Positions 34,393 to 43,164 of a stretch of 64,000 nucleotides of DNA are shown here, piece by piece (within the stretch, counting starts at the first letter, position 1; each line of letters begins with the position of its first letter). Source of the stretch: an uncultured Clostridia bacterium (GTDB lineage Bacteria; Bacillota; Clostridia; Christensenellales; Borkfalkiaceae); contig CALVMD010000003.1 in the NCBI GenBank assembly GCA_944342025.1, forward strand, positions 99,510-163,509. The letters are read 5' to 3'. The notes under the pieces were generated by a model. That model saw only the letters and a list, made by a program, of their open reading frames with translations. It searched no databases and was not told the origin of the DNA. The position numbers and the translations under genes were made by a program.

Positions 34393-34398
34393 TATAAT
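34393..34398 (+). promoter_or_regulatory. -10 box of the dgt-dnaG-sigA operon
   Basis: TATAAT in a very AT-rich stretch, 77 bp before dgt; the -35 is poor (TTTTTC or GTTTTT). The region 34280-34392 shows nothing else. Confidence 0.5.
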
Positions 34399-34420
34399 AT
34401 AGCGGGATTTATATTCGGCA

Positions 34421-34447
34421 GCGGCAAAATCAGTCTTGCCGCGCTTT
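34421..34447 (+). promoter_or_regulatory. Hairpin in the dgt leader
   Basis: GCGGCAA, loop AATCAGTC, TTGCCGC, followed by GCTTTTTG. It could be a weak attenuator ahead of the dgt-dnaG-sigA operon. Confidence 0.4.
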
Positions 34448-34474
34448 TTGCCGTATAAACCGTGCAAGCGCGCT

Positions 34475-35509
34475 ATGAAAATTTCCGATTCCGTAAAACA
34501 GCGCACTTATGAAAGGGAACGGGCATATCTCTCTCCCTATGCGCAGCTTTCCGAAAATACCAAGGGCAGGGCACGGCAGGAAGAGCCGTGCAACATGCGG
34601 ACAGATTTTCAGAGAGACCGCGACCGTATTATTTACAGCAAAGCGTTTTTGCGGCTAAAAAACAAGACGCAGGTCTTTTTTTCGCCGGAAGGAGATCATT
34701 TCCGCACGAGGATGACGCATACGATCGATGTTTCGCAGATCGCGCGATCGATCGCGAGAAGTCTTGCGCTCAATGAAGATCTGGCGGAGGCGATCGCCCT
34801 CGGGCACGATCTCGGGCATACGCCCTTCGGGCACGCAGGCGAGCGCGTGCTGAACAGTCTGTCGCCTTTCGGGTTTGCGCACAACGAGCAATCTCTGCGC
34901 GTTGTAGATGTTCTGGAAAAGGACGGAAAGGGGCTGAACCTGACGTTTGAGGTGAGGGACGGCATCTTGAATCATAAAAAGAGCGGGCATCCCGCAACGC
35001 TGGAAGGGAAAGCGGTTTCCCTTGCAGACAGGATTGCTTACGTCAATCATGATATTGAAGATGCGATCCGCGCGGGGCTTTTGCGGGAAGAAGAATTGCC
35101 GCAGGAAGATGTTAAGGTTTTAGGTTCCTCTTCGCGCGACAGGATCAATACGATGATCACGTCGATCTATGAAAACAGTGTCGGAAAGAACGAAGTGAAG
35201 ATGGGCGCCCGTGAGGCAGACGCACTGGAAGATCTGCGCACGTTTATGTTCAAAGAGGTCTACATAACCGAACGGTCGCAAAAGGAAGAGGAACGGGCAA
35301 AGCGCATGCTTTCGGCCATGTTCGATTATTTCAGAAAGGATAAGGACAAGCTTCCGCCTTTTTATCTGAAACTTTCAGACAGTTACCCGCTCGAACAGGT
35401 GATTGCCGACTATCTTTCGTCCATGACGGATAAATACGCGGTCGCGGTGTTTAACGGCATCTTTATTCCGAAAAGCTGGGCACTTCGGGAAGAAGATATA
35501 GAATTATAG
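34475..35509 (+). CDS. dgt: dGTPase-like HD-domain triphosphohydrolase
   Basis: 344-residue HD enzyme expected to cleave dNTPs, classically dGTP, to deoxynucleoside and triphosphate. HD residues lie in RTRMTHTIDVSQIARSIAR and ALGHDLGHTPFGHAGE, and FRTDFQRDRDRIIYSKAFLRLKNKTQVF is the family N-terminal signature. It is of the short Gram-positive type. The frame extends 13 codons upstream but ATG 34475 matches the family start; the ribosome site is poor in both cases. First gene of the macromolecular-synthesis operon with dnaG and sigA. Confidence 0.9.
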   Translation: MKISDSVKQRTYERERAYLSPYAQLSENTKGRARQEEPCNMRTDFQRDRDRIIYSKAFLRLKNKTQVFFSPEGDHFRTRMTHTIDVSQIARSIARSLALNEDLAEAIALGHDLGHTPFGHAGERVLNSLSPFGFAHNEQSLRVVDVLEKDGKGLNLTFEVRDGILNHKKSGHPATLEGKAVSLADRIAYVNHDIEDAIRAGLLREEELPQEDVKVLGSSSRDRINTMITSIYENSVGKNEVKMGAREADALEDLRTFMFKEVYITERSQKEEERAKRMLSAMFDYFRKDKDKLPPFYLKLSDSYPLEQVIADYLSSMTDKYAVAVFNGIFIPKSWALREEDIEL

Positions 35510-35535
35510 CCGGGATTTTTCGGCAGGGAGGAAAA

Positions 35536-37314
35536 ATGGCAAAGGGGCTTGACGCCGAATTTTTGGCGCAATTAAAGAGTAAAACGGACATCGTAGAGGT
35601 GATCGGCTCCTATGTCACTCTGGAAAGGAAGGGGAGCAATTATTGGGCGTGCTGTCCGTTTCATCATGAAAAGACGCCTTCGTTTTCCGTCAATTCGCTC
35701 GATCAGTATTATCATTGCTTCGGCTGCGGTGCGAGCGGAGACGTCATTACTTTTATTCGCGAAATCGAATCGGTCGATTTTGTAGACGCGGTAAAAATCT
35801 TGGCGGAGCGTGCCAAAATTTCGATGCCGGATGTCAATTTCGATTCGGAAAAGACGCTCGAACAAAAGCGGAAGCGCGATCAGGTTCTAAAGATTCTCAA
35901 TGAGTGTGCGCATTTCTACTTGAAAAACCTGAATTCGGGGAAAGCAGATGCGCATATACAGTATATACTCGACAGAAAGTTGTCTTCTTCCACGGTGCGG
36001 AAATTCGGGTTGGGCGCTTCGCTCGATTTCAGATCTTTGCCTGAATTTTTGCTGGATAAAGGTTACCGCCGCGACGATATTTTAGACAGTGGAGCGGTGA
36101 CGGAGACGGATAAAAAGAAATTGATCGATTCGCAGGGCGGCAGGCTGATTTTTCCCATCATCAACGCGTTTGACGATGTGGTGGCGTTCGGCGGACGGGT
36201 ATTGGAAAAGACGGATTTTGCAAAATATAAAAATACGAAAGAGACGATTGTTTTTAATAAGAGCAAAAATCTTTACAACATCAATCTTGTAAAAAAACAG
36301 AAAAAGGCCGAAGGGCTCAAAAACATTGTCATGGTAGAGGGGTATATGGATACGATCTCTCTGTGGCAGGCGGGGTTTCATAATGTCGTGGCGAGCATGG
36401 GTACGTCTCTGACCAAGGAGCAGGCGCGACTGTCAAAAAGATACGCTGACGATGTGCTGATCAGTTATGACGGCGATTTTGCGGGGCAAAAGGGCGCGAT
36501 TCGCGGATTAGAGATCATGAAAGAGGAAGGCGTGAATGTGCGCGTGGTTCCTTTGCCCGAGGGGCTCGATCCGGATGACGTCGTAAAAAAATACGGCATG
36601 GAAGGATATCAGAGATGTTTGGACAGCGCGATGCCGTTGGTCGATTTCAAATTGAACGTGTTGGAGCATGGCTGCGATCTTTCCAGAACGGAGGAAAAGC
36701 GCGATTATATCCGAGAGGCTCTGAAAATTATTCGTGAAGAACCGAGCGAAAGCGTGCGCGAAGATCTTTTGAAAACGGTGCGCGATAAGACGGGCGTTAC
36801 GTTCGAATCGCTGAGACGGGATTTAGACAACGCACCGGCCCGTCCGGTCGTTCAACAAGAGATCAAGGAACCTGTCAGGAATGAAGACGGCGCGGACAGA
36901 AACAGCAAAGCGTGTCGGTTTATTTTGGCATCGGCGCTCTTTAACGCAAAATATGCGCGCAATTTTGATCTTGCAGGTGTCAAGTTTGACAATAATGTGC
37001 ATAATATCATCGCCGAATATATCATCGGAAGGCGAAACAGGGGAGAAAATGTCCGAGCCAGCGATCTTTTTGAGATCTTTGACGAAAACACCCCCGAACT
37101 TTCCGCCATTCTCGATCTGAGTTTGGGTGAAGGGTTCGACGGATCGGATGCGGAGAAATACTTCCGCGACTGCGTCAGAACTTTGGAAAGGCAGAAGATA
37201 GAGGACGAGCTCAGGCATCTGAGCGAAGTATGCGATGCGGAGACTGAATTGGATAAGAAAAAACAACTGTCCCGCAGGATCATGGAACTTACGGTCAAAT
37301 TGAAAAATTTTTAA
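35536..37314 (+). CDS. dnaG: DNA primase
   Basis: Makes RNA primers at replication forks. 592 residues. The CHC2 zinc finger uses Cys40, His43, Cys61 and Cys64. The Toprim core follows with [22 protein letters not shown] and [12 protein letters not shown], the last providing the metal-binding acidic residues. The C-terminal helicase-binding domain covers roughly 440-592 and is less conserved. AGGGAGG precedes the ATG. It lies 26 bp after dgt and 25 bp before sigA. Confidence 0.97.
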   Translation: MAKGLDAEFLAQLKSKTDIVEVIGSYVTLERKGSNYWACCPFHHEKTPSFSVNSLDQYYHCFGCGASGDVITFIREIESVDFVDAVKILAERAKISMPDVNFDSEKTLEQKRKRDQVLKILNECAHFYLKNLNSGKADAHIQYILDRKLSSSTVRKFGLGASLDFRSLPEFLLDKGYRRDDILDSGAVTETDKKKLIDSQGGRLIFPIINAFDDVVAFGGRVLEKTDFAKYKNTKETIVFNKSKNLYNINLVKKQKKAEGLKNIVMVEGYMDTISLWQAGFHNVVASMGTSLTKEQARLSKRYADDVLISYDGDFAGQKGAIRGLEIMKEEGVNVRVVPLPEGLDPDDVVKKYGMEGYQRCLDSAMPLVDFKLNVLEHGCDLSRTEEKRDYIREALKIIREEPSESVREDLLKTVRDKTGVTFESLRRDLDNAPARPVVQQEIKEPVRNEDGADRNSKACRFILASALFNAKYARNFDLAGVKFDNNVHNIIAEYIIGRRNRGENVRASDLFEIFDENTPELSAILDLSLGEGFDGSDAEKYFRDCVRTLERQKIEDELRHLSEVCDAETELDKKKQLSRRIMELTVKLKNF

Positions 37315-37339
37315 CATATGCGGAGGATTGACATTTTCA

Positions 37340-38395
37340 ATGAGCGTATCCGAACAGAAACTGAATGAAATACTCAAACAGATTATCGGAGAGTACAGGC
37401 AGAAGGGCAGCATTTCTACGGACGTACTCTGCGATATTCTGGAGAAAATCGACACGAACCCCGATCAGATCGATTATATTTATAAATCGATCGGAGAGGC
37501 GGGCATTCAGATCGTGGATGAAGACGAGCGCGATCGCGAGCTTTTTGAGCAGGCGCTCAAAGATATCGGGCTGGATGATCCCGTCAAGATGTATCTGAAA
37601 GATATCGGCAGGGTGCCGCTTTTGTCGGCCGACGAAGAGATCGATCTTGCCCGCCGCATGCAGGAGGGGGACGAGGCGGCCAAAAAGCGCCTTTCCGAGG
37701 CAAATCTCAGGCTCGTCGTGTCGATCGCAAAGCGCTATGTCGGGCGCGGGATGCTCTTTCTGGATCTGATTCAGGAAGGAAATCTCGGCCTGATGAAGGC
37801 GGTAGAAAAATTCGACTACCAGAAAGGGTTTAAATTTTCCACATATGCAACTTGGTGGATCCGTCAGGCCATCACGAGGGCAATCGCCGATCAGGCAAGG
37901 ACGATACGCATTCCCGTGCATATGGTCGAAACGATCAATCGCCTTACGCGCGCGTCCCGTATTTTGCTGCAACAGCTCGGTCGTGAGCCTACGCCCGCCG
38001 AGATCGCTGCAGAACTGAACATGCCGGAAGACCGCGTAAGGGAGATTCAAAAGATCGCACAGGATCCCGTATCGCTGGAAACTCCGATCGGCGAAGAGGA
38101 AGATTCGCACCTGGGTGATTTTATTGAAGACGACCGCGCGACTACGCCGAGCGATTCGGTTGCGTTTACCATGCTCAAAGAGCAACTGCTCGGCGTATTG
38201 GATACGCTCACGCCGCGCGAGGAAAAAGTTTTGCGCCTCAGGTACGGCATCGACGACGGCAAACCCCGTACGCTGGAAGAAGTGGGCAAGGAGTTTAACG
38301 TCACGCGTGAGCGCATCCGTCAGATCGAGGCGAAAGCGCTGCGCAAACTCCGCCATCCGAGCCGCAGCAAGAAATTAAAAGATTTTCTCGACTGA
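37340..38395 (+). CDS. sigA: Primary sigma factor SigA/RpoD
   Basis: Housekeeping sigma factor, 351 residues, the compact Gram-positive size with region 1.1 reduced. Region 1.2-2 runs from [21 protein letters not shown] through [14 protein letters not shown]; region 2.3-2.4 is [20 protein letters not shown] with the -10 reading residues; region 4.2 is [33 protein letters not shown] use ATG 37340 with GGAGG 12 nt upstream; a TTG at 37328 lies right on that site. The consensus promoters in this window match its expected specificity. Stop and trmK start share one base (TGATG). Confidence 0.97.
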   Translation: MSVSEQKLNEILKQIIGEYRQKGSISTDVLCDILEKIDTNPDQIDYIYKSIGEAGIQIVDEDERDRELFEQALKDIGLDDPVKMYLKDIGRVPLLSADEEIDLARRMQEGDEAAKKRLSEANLRLVVSIAKRYVGRGMLFLDLIQEGNLGLMKAVEKFDYQKGFKFSTYATWWIRQAITRAIADQARTIRIPVHMVETINRLTRASRILLQQLGREPTPAEIAAELNMPEDRVREIQKIAQDPVSLETPIGEEEDSHLGDFIEDDRATTPSDSVAFTMLKEQLLGVLDTLTPREEKVLRLRYGIDDGKPRTLEEVGKEFNVTRERIRQIEAKALRKLRHPSRSKKLKDFLD

Positions 38396-39060
38396 TGAAA
38401 AAGAGTGCGCGGCTGAGCTTTATTTGCGGTGAATTGGACGAGTGTGAGCTCTTCGCCGATATTGGCTGTGACCACGGTTATTGCAGTGAATACATGCTGG
38501 ATCATCGGCTATGCCGTAAAGTGCAGTTTTCGGATATAAGCGCAAAGTGCCTGAAAAAGGCAGAAACACTGCTCGCCGCGTACATAAAAGAGGGCATTGC
38601 CTTCCCTGTCGTATGTGCGGGGCTGGAAAAGATCGACCCGAAGACCGATTTGGTACTGATTGCGGGAATGGGCGGAGAAGAGATCGTAAAAATTCTTTCT
38701 GAAGGTTTCTTGCCGCCGAAATTATTGTTGCAACCGATGAAAAATTCGGATAAAGTGCGTTCGTTTCTTCTGCAAAACGGATACGGGATGCAAAAGGATT
38801 ATACATTTTTTGCGGACGGAAAATTTTACGACCTGATCAAGGCGTCAAGAGCCGTAAAAGCGGAAGAATATACCCGCGACATGATTTGTTTCGGGCGCGA
38901 CAATCTGCTTTTCCCGGGAAAAGATTTTATCAGGAAACTGGAAAGGGATATGCGTGATCTGGAATCCTGGATGGCGGGCGCAAAAGACGGAAAAGAAAAT
39001 CTCGGCGCGCGCCTTGCAAAACTAAGGGAGATTTACAGTGAAACTTGCAGACGTTTATAA
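38395..39060 (+). CDS. trmK: tRNA (adenine(22)-N1)-methyltransferase
   Basis: 221-residue SAM-dependent enzyme modifying A22 of tRNA. The SAM loop is FADIGCDHGYCSEYML (about 20-35) and the catalytic loop IAGMGGEEIVKIL. C-terminal coiled region as in B. subtilis YqfN/TrmK. The sigA-trmK-Nif3 order is conserved in Firmicutes. Overlaps the next gene by 23 nt. Confidence 0.93.
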   Translation: MKKSARLSFICGELDECELFADIGCDHGYCSEYMLDHRLCRKVQFSDISAKCLKKAETLLAAYIKEGIAFPVVCAGLEKIDPKTDLVLIAGMGGEEIVKILSEGFLPPKLLLQPMKNSDKVRSFLLQNGYGMQKDYTFFADGKFYDLIKASRAVKAEEYTRDMICFGRDNLLFPGKDFIRKLERDMRDLESWMAGAKDGKENLGARLAKLREIYSETCRRL

Positions 39061-39817
39061 AGTAATCGACGGGCTGTATCCGAAGAGACTGAGCGACGAA
39101 TACGTTGAAAAATTTGGAGCCAGGGACAACAGCGGAATTCTGGTCGATACCGGCGATGAGATCGAAGGGGCCGTCTTTTCTCTCGATCTGTCGAAGGGTG
39201 CGATCGAAGAGGCAAAAAAAAGCGGCGCTAATCTCATCGTGACACATCATCCTGCTATTTTCTTTCCGATCAAAAATCTTTTAGCGGATACGCCGCTCGG
39301 AAAACGGCTGATCGAATGCGTGCGTTCGGGGATTTCCGTGATCTCTATGCACCTGAATATGGACTGCGCACCGAACGGCATCGATCATTTTCTTGCCGAG
39401 GGGATCTGCGGCAGCGTTTTGGAGACTTGCGAGAAAATCGACGGAGGCAGCTACGGGCGAGTCTGTTCGATCGTTCCCGTCCTTTTTTCAGAATTGAAAA
39501 AGAGGATCGGAAAAGAGTTTTGTACATCGCGCCTTCTTGCTTACGGTGAGGATGGCAGAATCGGAAAGGTTGCGTCTTTTTGCGGCGCGGGCGTTGACGA
39601 CAGCTCCGTTGCGCATGCGAAGGCGCTCGGAGCTGACGTGATCGTCTCTTCCGACGTGAAACATAACTATATCTGCGACATTTTGGAATCAGGAATGCGT
39701 TTGATCGTTCTGACCCATTATGCGAGCGAAAATTACGGATTTAAGAAAATTTATCAAGGTCTGAGCGATAAAATCGGGGTACCTTCTCGGTATCACGAAG
39801 ATACTTTTATGCTCTGA
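39038..39817 (+). CDS. Nif3-like dinuclear metal-centre protein
   Basis: 259-residue member of the NIF3/DUF34 family. Metal ligands are expected in LIVTHHPAIFFP, SMHLNMD and the C-terminal TH region (IVLTHYASENYGF). Members have been linked to GTP cyclohydrolase-like or metal-handling roles, but the function is unsettled. It is the short form without the PII-like insertion of many Gram-positive members. The start is a GTG at 39038 inside trmK with AAGGGAG before it. Confidence 0.9.
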   Translation: MKLADVYKVIDGLYPKRLSDEYVEKFGARDNSGILVDTGDEIEGAVFSLDLSKGAIEEAKKSGANLIVTHHPAIFFPIKNLLADTPLGKRLIECVRSGISVISMHLNMDCAPNGIDHFLAEGICGSVLETCEKIDGGSYGRVCSIVPVLFSELKKRIGKEFCTSRLLAYGEDGRIGKVASFCGAGVDDSSVAHAKALGADVIVSSDVKHNYICDILESGMRLIVLTHYASENYGFKKIYQGLSDKIGVPSRYHEDTFML

Positions 39818-39834
39818 CCGGGGAGGTAATATTT

Positions 39835-40536
39835 ATGATAGACGAACTCTTGAAATATCAGGATGCCGACGGAAAACTGCGGATTATCGAGCAGGAAATC
39901 GCGTCGACGGAAGAGAGGAAAAAGTATATCAGTGCGAGAAAATTTTTGGAGAAAGCGCCGGAAAAGCTGGAAGCATTGGACGTACGTGCCGCCGAGTTTA
40001 AATTGATTTTTGAAAGACTTGAAAAAAAGTATGCGGAGATCGCCGATACGATCAGAGATTACGAAAATCTCGATGAAATGATCGACGAACAGGGCGGTGA
40101 GATCGGATTTTATAAGAAAAATGCGTCAGCGATTGCCGAAAATCTTAAGAATTTGAAGTCAGAGATCAATAAGCTGGTACAGCAGATCGAAAAAACTTCT
40201 GCCGAATACGCGGCTGCAAAAAAACAGACGATCGCCATGCAGAAACAGTACAAAGAATACAAAGAAAAATATGCGGCGGTAAAAGAAGCGCGGGCGAAAG
40301 AGATCTCTGAAGCGGAGGCCGAACTCAAAAAGCTGGAAAAGGACGTGCCGCCCGATACTCTTGCAAAATATAAAGCGAAGCGAAAGGAGAAAGTTTATCC
40401 TGTTGTCGTGGAGGTCGCGGGAAACAGGTGCCCTCAATGCGGTATGGAGCTTTCTATAGCGGAAATTTCCAAACTTTCCGACGGAAATTTTATTGAGTGT
40501 GACAGCTGCCGCAGAATATTGTTCAAGAGAAAATAG
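39835..40536 (+). CDS. Coiled-coil protein with C-terminal zinc ribbon (HP0958/CdsZ-like)
   Basis: 233 residues. Residues 1-180 form a long coiled-coil hairpin rich in Lys and Glu (ISARKFLEKAPEKLEALDVRA and following heptads). The C-terminus holds a C4 zinc ribbon: CPQCG near 200 and CDSCR near 222. Family members bind nucleic acids or secretion partners; in Firmicutes the gene regularly follows the Nif3 family gene, as here (17 bp gap). GGGAGG precedes the ATG. Function unknown. Confidence 0.85.
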   Translation: MIDELLKYQDADGKLRIIEQEIASTEERKKYISARKFLEKAPEKLEALDVRAAEFKLIFERLEKKYAEIADTIRDYENLDEMIDEQGGEIGFYKKNASAIAENLKNLKSEINKLVQQIEKTSAEYAAAKKQTIAMQKQYKEYKEKYAAVKEARAKEISEAEAELKKLEKDVPPDTLAKYKAKRKEKVYPVVVEVAGNRCPQCGMELSIAEISKLSDGNFIECDSCRRILFKRK

Positions 40537-40552
40537 CACGGACATAAAAATC

Positions 40553-40606
40553 AGTCGGCCGTTTGTTTTCCGAGAAATCGTGAAAAGCCGGTCGGCTGTT
40601 TTTTTT
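40553..40606 (+). terminator. Terminator of the dgt-sigA operon
   Basis: AGTCGGCCG pairs with CGGTCGGCT (two G-U pairs) around a 27-nt loop and is followed by GTTTTTTTT. It lies just before the GH3 gene. Confidence 0.7.
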
Positions 40607-40617
40607 AAGGGGAGACT

Positions 40618-43029
40618 ATGGAGAGAAGTGAGGCAACAGCGTCCAAAAAGATAAAGCTCAGGGAAAAAGCAGAACTACTGTACGGGAAGGACTTTTGGTA
40701 TATAGGCAGAGATGCTTCGGAGCGGATCATGCTGGCTGACGGGCCGCATGGTTTGCGGGTACAAAAAGGCAAAACGGATATGGCGGGGCTGAACGACAGT
40801 TTGGCGGCAACGGTATATCCGGCGGCCTGTCTTTCGGCATGCTCATGGGATAAAGAGCTTTTGTTTCGCTTGGGCGAAATGATCGGCTTTGAGTGTATAG
40901 AACAGGGCGTTTCTTTGCTGTTGGGACCAGCCGTCAATCATAAAAGGGACCCGCGATGCGGTCGGAATTTTGAATATTTTTCGGAAGACCCTTTTTTAAC
41001 GGGAGAACTGGCTTCCGCCTATGTTGCGGGCGTACAGTTTACGGGAACGGGCGCGGTTTTAAAACACTTTGCAGGAAATTCTCAAGAATTGAGAAGGATG
41101 TATTCCGACAGCTTGATAGACGAGCGTGCTCTTCGTGAAATTTATCTCAGACAGTTTGAGATTGTTGTAAAAAAAGCAGACCCCGCCGCGATCATGACAG
41201 CGTATAATAAGCTGAACGGAATTTATTGTTCTCAAAACAAGAAGCTAATGACTGAGATCGCTCGTTCGGAATGGGGATTTAAAGGGATTTTTTTGACCGA
41301 CTGGGGTGCGATGCACGATCAGGCTGCCTCTTATAAAGCAGGGCTGGATATCGAGATGCCCGGTATTGTTTCAGGCGCAAGTGATTTGCAAGCCGCTGCA
41401 GAACGCGGGGAGATAGATGAGGAAGAGATTCAACTGCATGCGGAAAGAATTGACGCATTTTTGCTTCGGGCTAAAAAACGTATAAAGAAAGATAATTGCT
41501 TTGAAAGAACAAAAAGTTTTGATTTGGCGGAAGAGATCGCAGAAAAATCATCCGTATTGCTAAAAAACGACGGAATATTGCCGATGCCCGAAGATAAAAA
41601 TGAATGTATAGCCGTTATCGGCGCTTTTGCCAAAGAACCGCGCATACAGGGAGGCGGAAGCAGCAAAGTCAATTCTGCGGGAACAGATGATTTTTGTACC
41701 GTTTTGAAGGAAAACGGGATTGCGTTCGACTATGCGCCCGGCTACGTCCTGAATAAAGAGGAGCCGGAAGATGCGCTTATTGCCGAAGCAGTTGCAATTG
41801 CCGCGGTAAGGAAAAAGACGATCGTCTTTGTAGGGCTTAATGAAATCGATGAAAGTGAGGGATATGATCGGAAAACTCTTTTTATGCCTGCGGCGCACAA
41901 TAAACTGATAGAGAAGGTATCAGAGGTCAATGCAAACATAGTGGTCGTGCTTAGCACGGGGGCACCGGTAATATTGCCATGGCTTGGCAAAGTTAAAGCC
42001 GTTTTGTTGACTTATCTTGCCGGATGCAGAAGCGGAAGATCTTGTTTTTCACTTCTTTTCGGTAAAGTTTGTCCGAGCGGAAAACTTGCCGAAACGTGGC
42101 CGCTGAGTGAAAATGATTTGCCTGCCGCCTTTGATTTTGGGAAAAATGAGGAATATGCCGAATATAGAGAAGGTATTTTTACCGGATACCGGTGGTATGA
42201 TTCGGCGGAAAAAGAAGTTTTGTTTCCGTTTGGGTTCGGTTTGTCTTACACAAAATTTGATTACGGTATGCCTCGAATCGTGAAAGAGAGCGAGAATGAA
42301 GTGGAAGTCAAAATTTGTGTTAAAAATATAGGGACCTGCGACGGCTCCGAGACGATACAGCTGTATGTCTCCCAGACAGCGCCGACGATATTCAAAGCAC
42401 AGAAAGAATTAAAGTCATTCGAAAAAGTATTTCTGAAAATCGGAGAAGAGAGAGAAATCGATTTTATTTTGAGCCGGGATGCCTTTATTTATTTTGATTT
42501 GAAAACAAGCCAATGGCGGGTTGAAAGGGGTGAATATATTTTATCTTTTGCTTCTTCGTCCAGAGATATACGAGCTTCGGTTTGTGTTTGGAGATCGGGA
42601 GACGGGGCTGACGGACAAAATCTGCGCGAGATAGCGCCGTCTTATTATCATTTGAAAGAGATTCATGAATTTTCGAGGGATGAATTTTTTGCATTATCCG
42701 GATTAAGCGTTCCTGCGCCGCGCGTCAGAAATTATATTACGTTGGATTCGCCCCTCTGTGATTTACGTAACAGCAGATTGGGTAAATTGTTGTATTGGCT
42801 GATCTTGAAAATCGGAGGCAAAGGCAAAAATAACGGCGAAAGAAAGATGCGCCGTGCGGTAATCGCGGATATGCCGCTTCGTTGTTTATCTATGGGGGCG
42901 AATCTTACCCGCGAAAAAATGCAAGGAATCGCGGATTTGTGCAACGGACATTGGATCGCCGGATTGAAAAAGTTGGTAAAAAGAAAAAACTGTAAAAATC
43001 GGAGAAAGGGCGGCAATTTGTCGCGATAG
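40618..43029 (+). CDS. Glycoside hydrolase family 3 beta-glucosidase
   Basis: 803-residue cytoplasmic enzyme (no signal peptide) expected to release glucose or similar from oligosaccharides. The TIM-barrel domain has GPAVNHKRDPRCGRNFEYFSEDP, KHFAGNSQE and the nucleophile Asp228 in IFLTDWGAMHD. The alpha/beta sandwich domain follows with GGGSSKVNS and ESEGYDRKTLFMP, then a fibronectin-III-like domain (EVKICVKNIGTCDGSETIQLYV) and a C-terminal extension of about 150 residues ending in a basic tail. Codon use is more AT-rich than that of the dnaG operon. Preceded by a terminator, followed by two long hairpins. Linkage specificity is not readable. Confidence 0.92.
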   Translation: MERSEATASKKIKLREKAELLYGKDFWYIGRDASERIMLADGPHGLRVQKGKTDMAGLNDSLAATVYPAACLSACSWDKELLFRLGEMIGFECIEQGVSLLLGPAVNHKRDPRCGRNFEYFSEDPFLTGELASAYVAGVQFTGTGAVLKHFAGNSQELRRMYSDSLIDERALREIYLRQFEIVVKKADPAAIMTAYNKLNGIYCSQNKKLMTEIARSEWGFKGIFLTDWGAMHDQAASYKAGLDIEMPGIVSGASDLQAAAERGEIDEEEIQLHAERIDAFLLRAKKRIKKDNCFERTKSFDLAEEIAEKSSVLLKNDGILPMPEDKNECIAVIGAFAKEPRIQGGGSSKVNSAGTDDFCTVLKENGIAFDYAPGYVLNKEEPEDALIAEAVAIAAVRKKTIVFVGLNEIDESEGYDRKTLFMPAAHNKLIEKVSEVNANIVVVLSTGAPVILPWLGKVKAVLLTYLAGCRSGRSCFSLLFGKVCPSGKLAETWPLSENDLPAAFDFGKNEEYAEYREGIFTGYRWYDSAEKEVLFPFGFGLSYTKFDYGMPRIVKESENEVEVKICVKNIGTCDGSETIQLYVSQTAPTIFKAQKELKSFEKVFLKIGEEREIDFILSRDAFIYFDLKTSQWRVERGEYILSFASSSRDIRASVCVWRSGDGADGQNLREIAPSYYHLKEIHEFSRDEFFALSGLSVPAPRVRNYITLDSPLCDLRNSRLGKLLYWLILKIGGKGKNNGERKMRRAVIADMPLRCLSMGANLTREKMQGIADLCNGHWIAGLKKLVKRKNCKNRRKGGNLSR

Positions 43030-43054
43030 AAAGGGGATTGAAACGAAAGCGAAG

Positions 43055-43145
43055 ATGGATCGAAGGGGTCGTGCGCAAAAGCGCACGGCCCCTTCGATGA
43101 CAAAAGGATAAACTTGAGGCGCAAACAAATCGTTTGCGCCTCAAG
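43055..43145. other. Two long hairpins between convergent genes
   Basis: First stem at 43055-43100: 18 bp, arms ATCGAAGGGG and CCCCTTCGAT continued by CGTGCGC/GCGCACG around AAAA. Second at 43112-43145: 14 bp, CTTGAGGCGCAAAC / GTTTGCGCCTCAAG. Neither has a proper T run. They separate the convergent GH3 and lipoprotein genes and may block read-through from both sides. Confidence 0.75.
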
Positions 43146-43164
43146 GTCGCGATTCTAAAGACTT

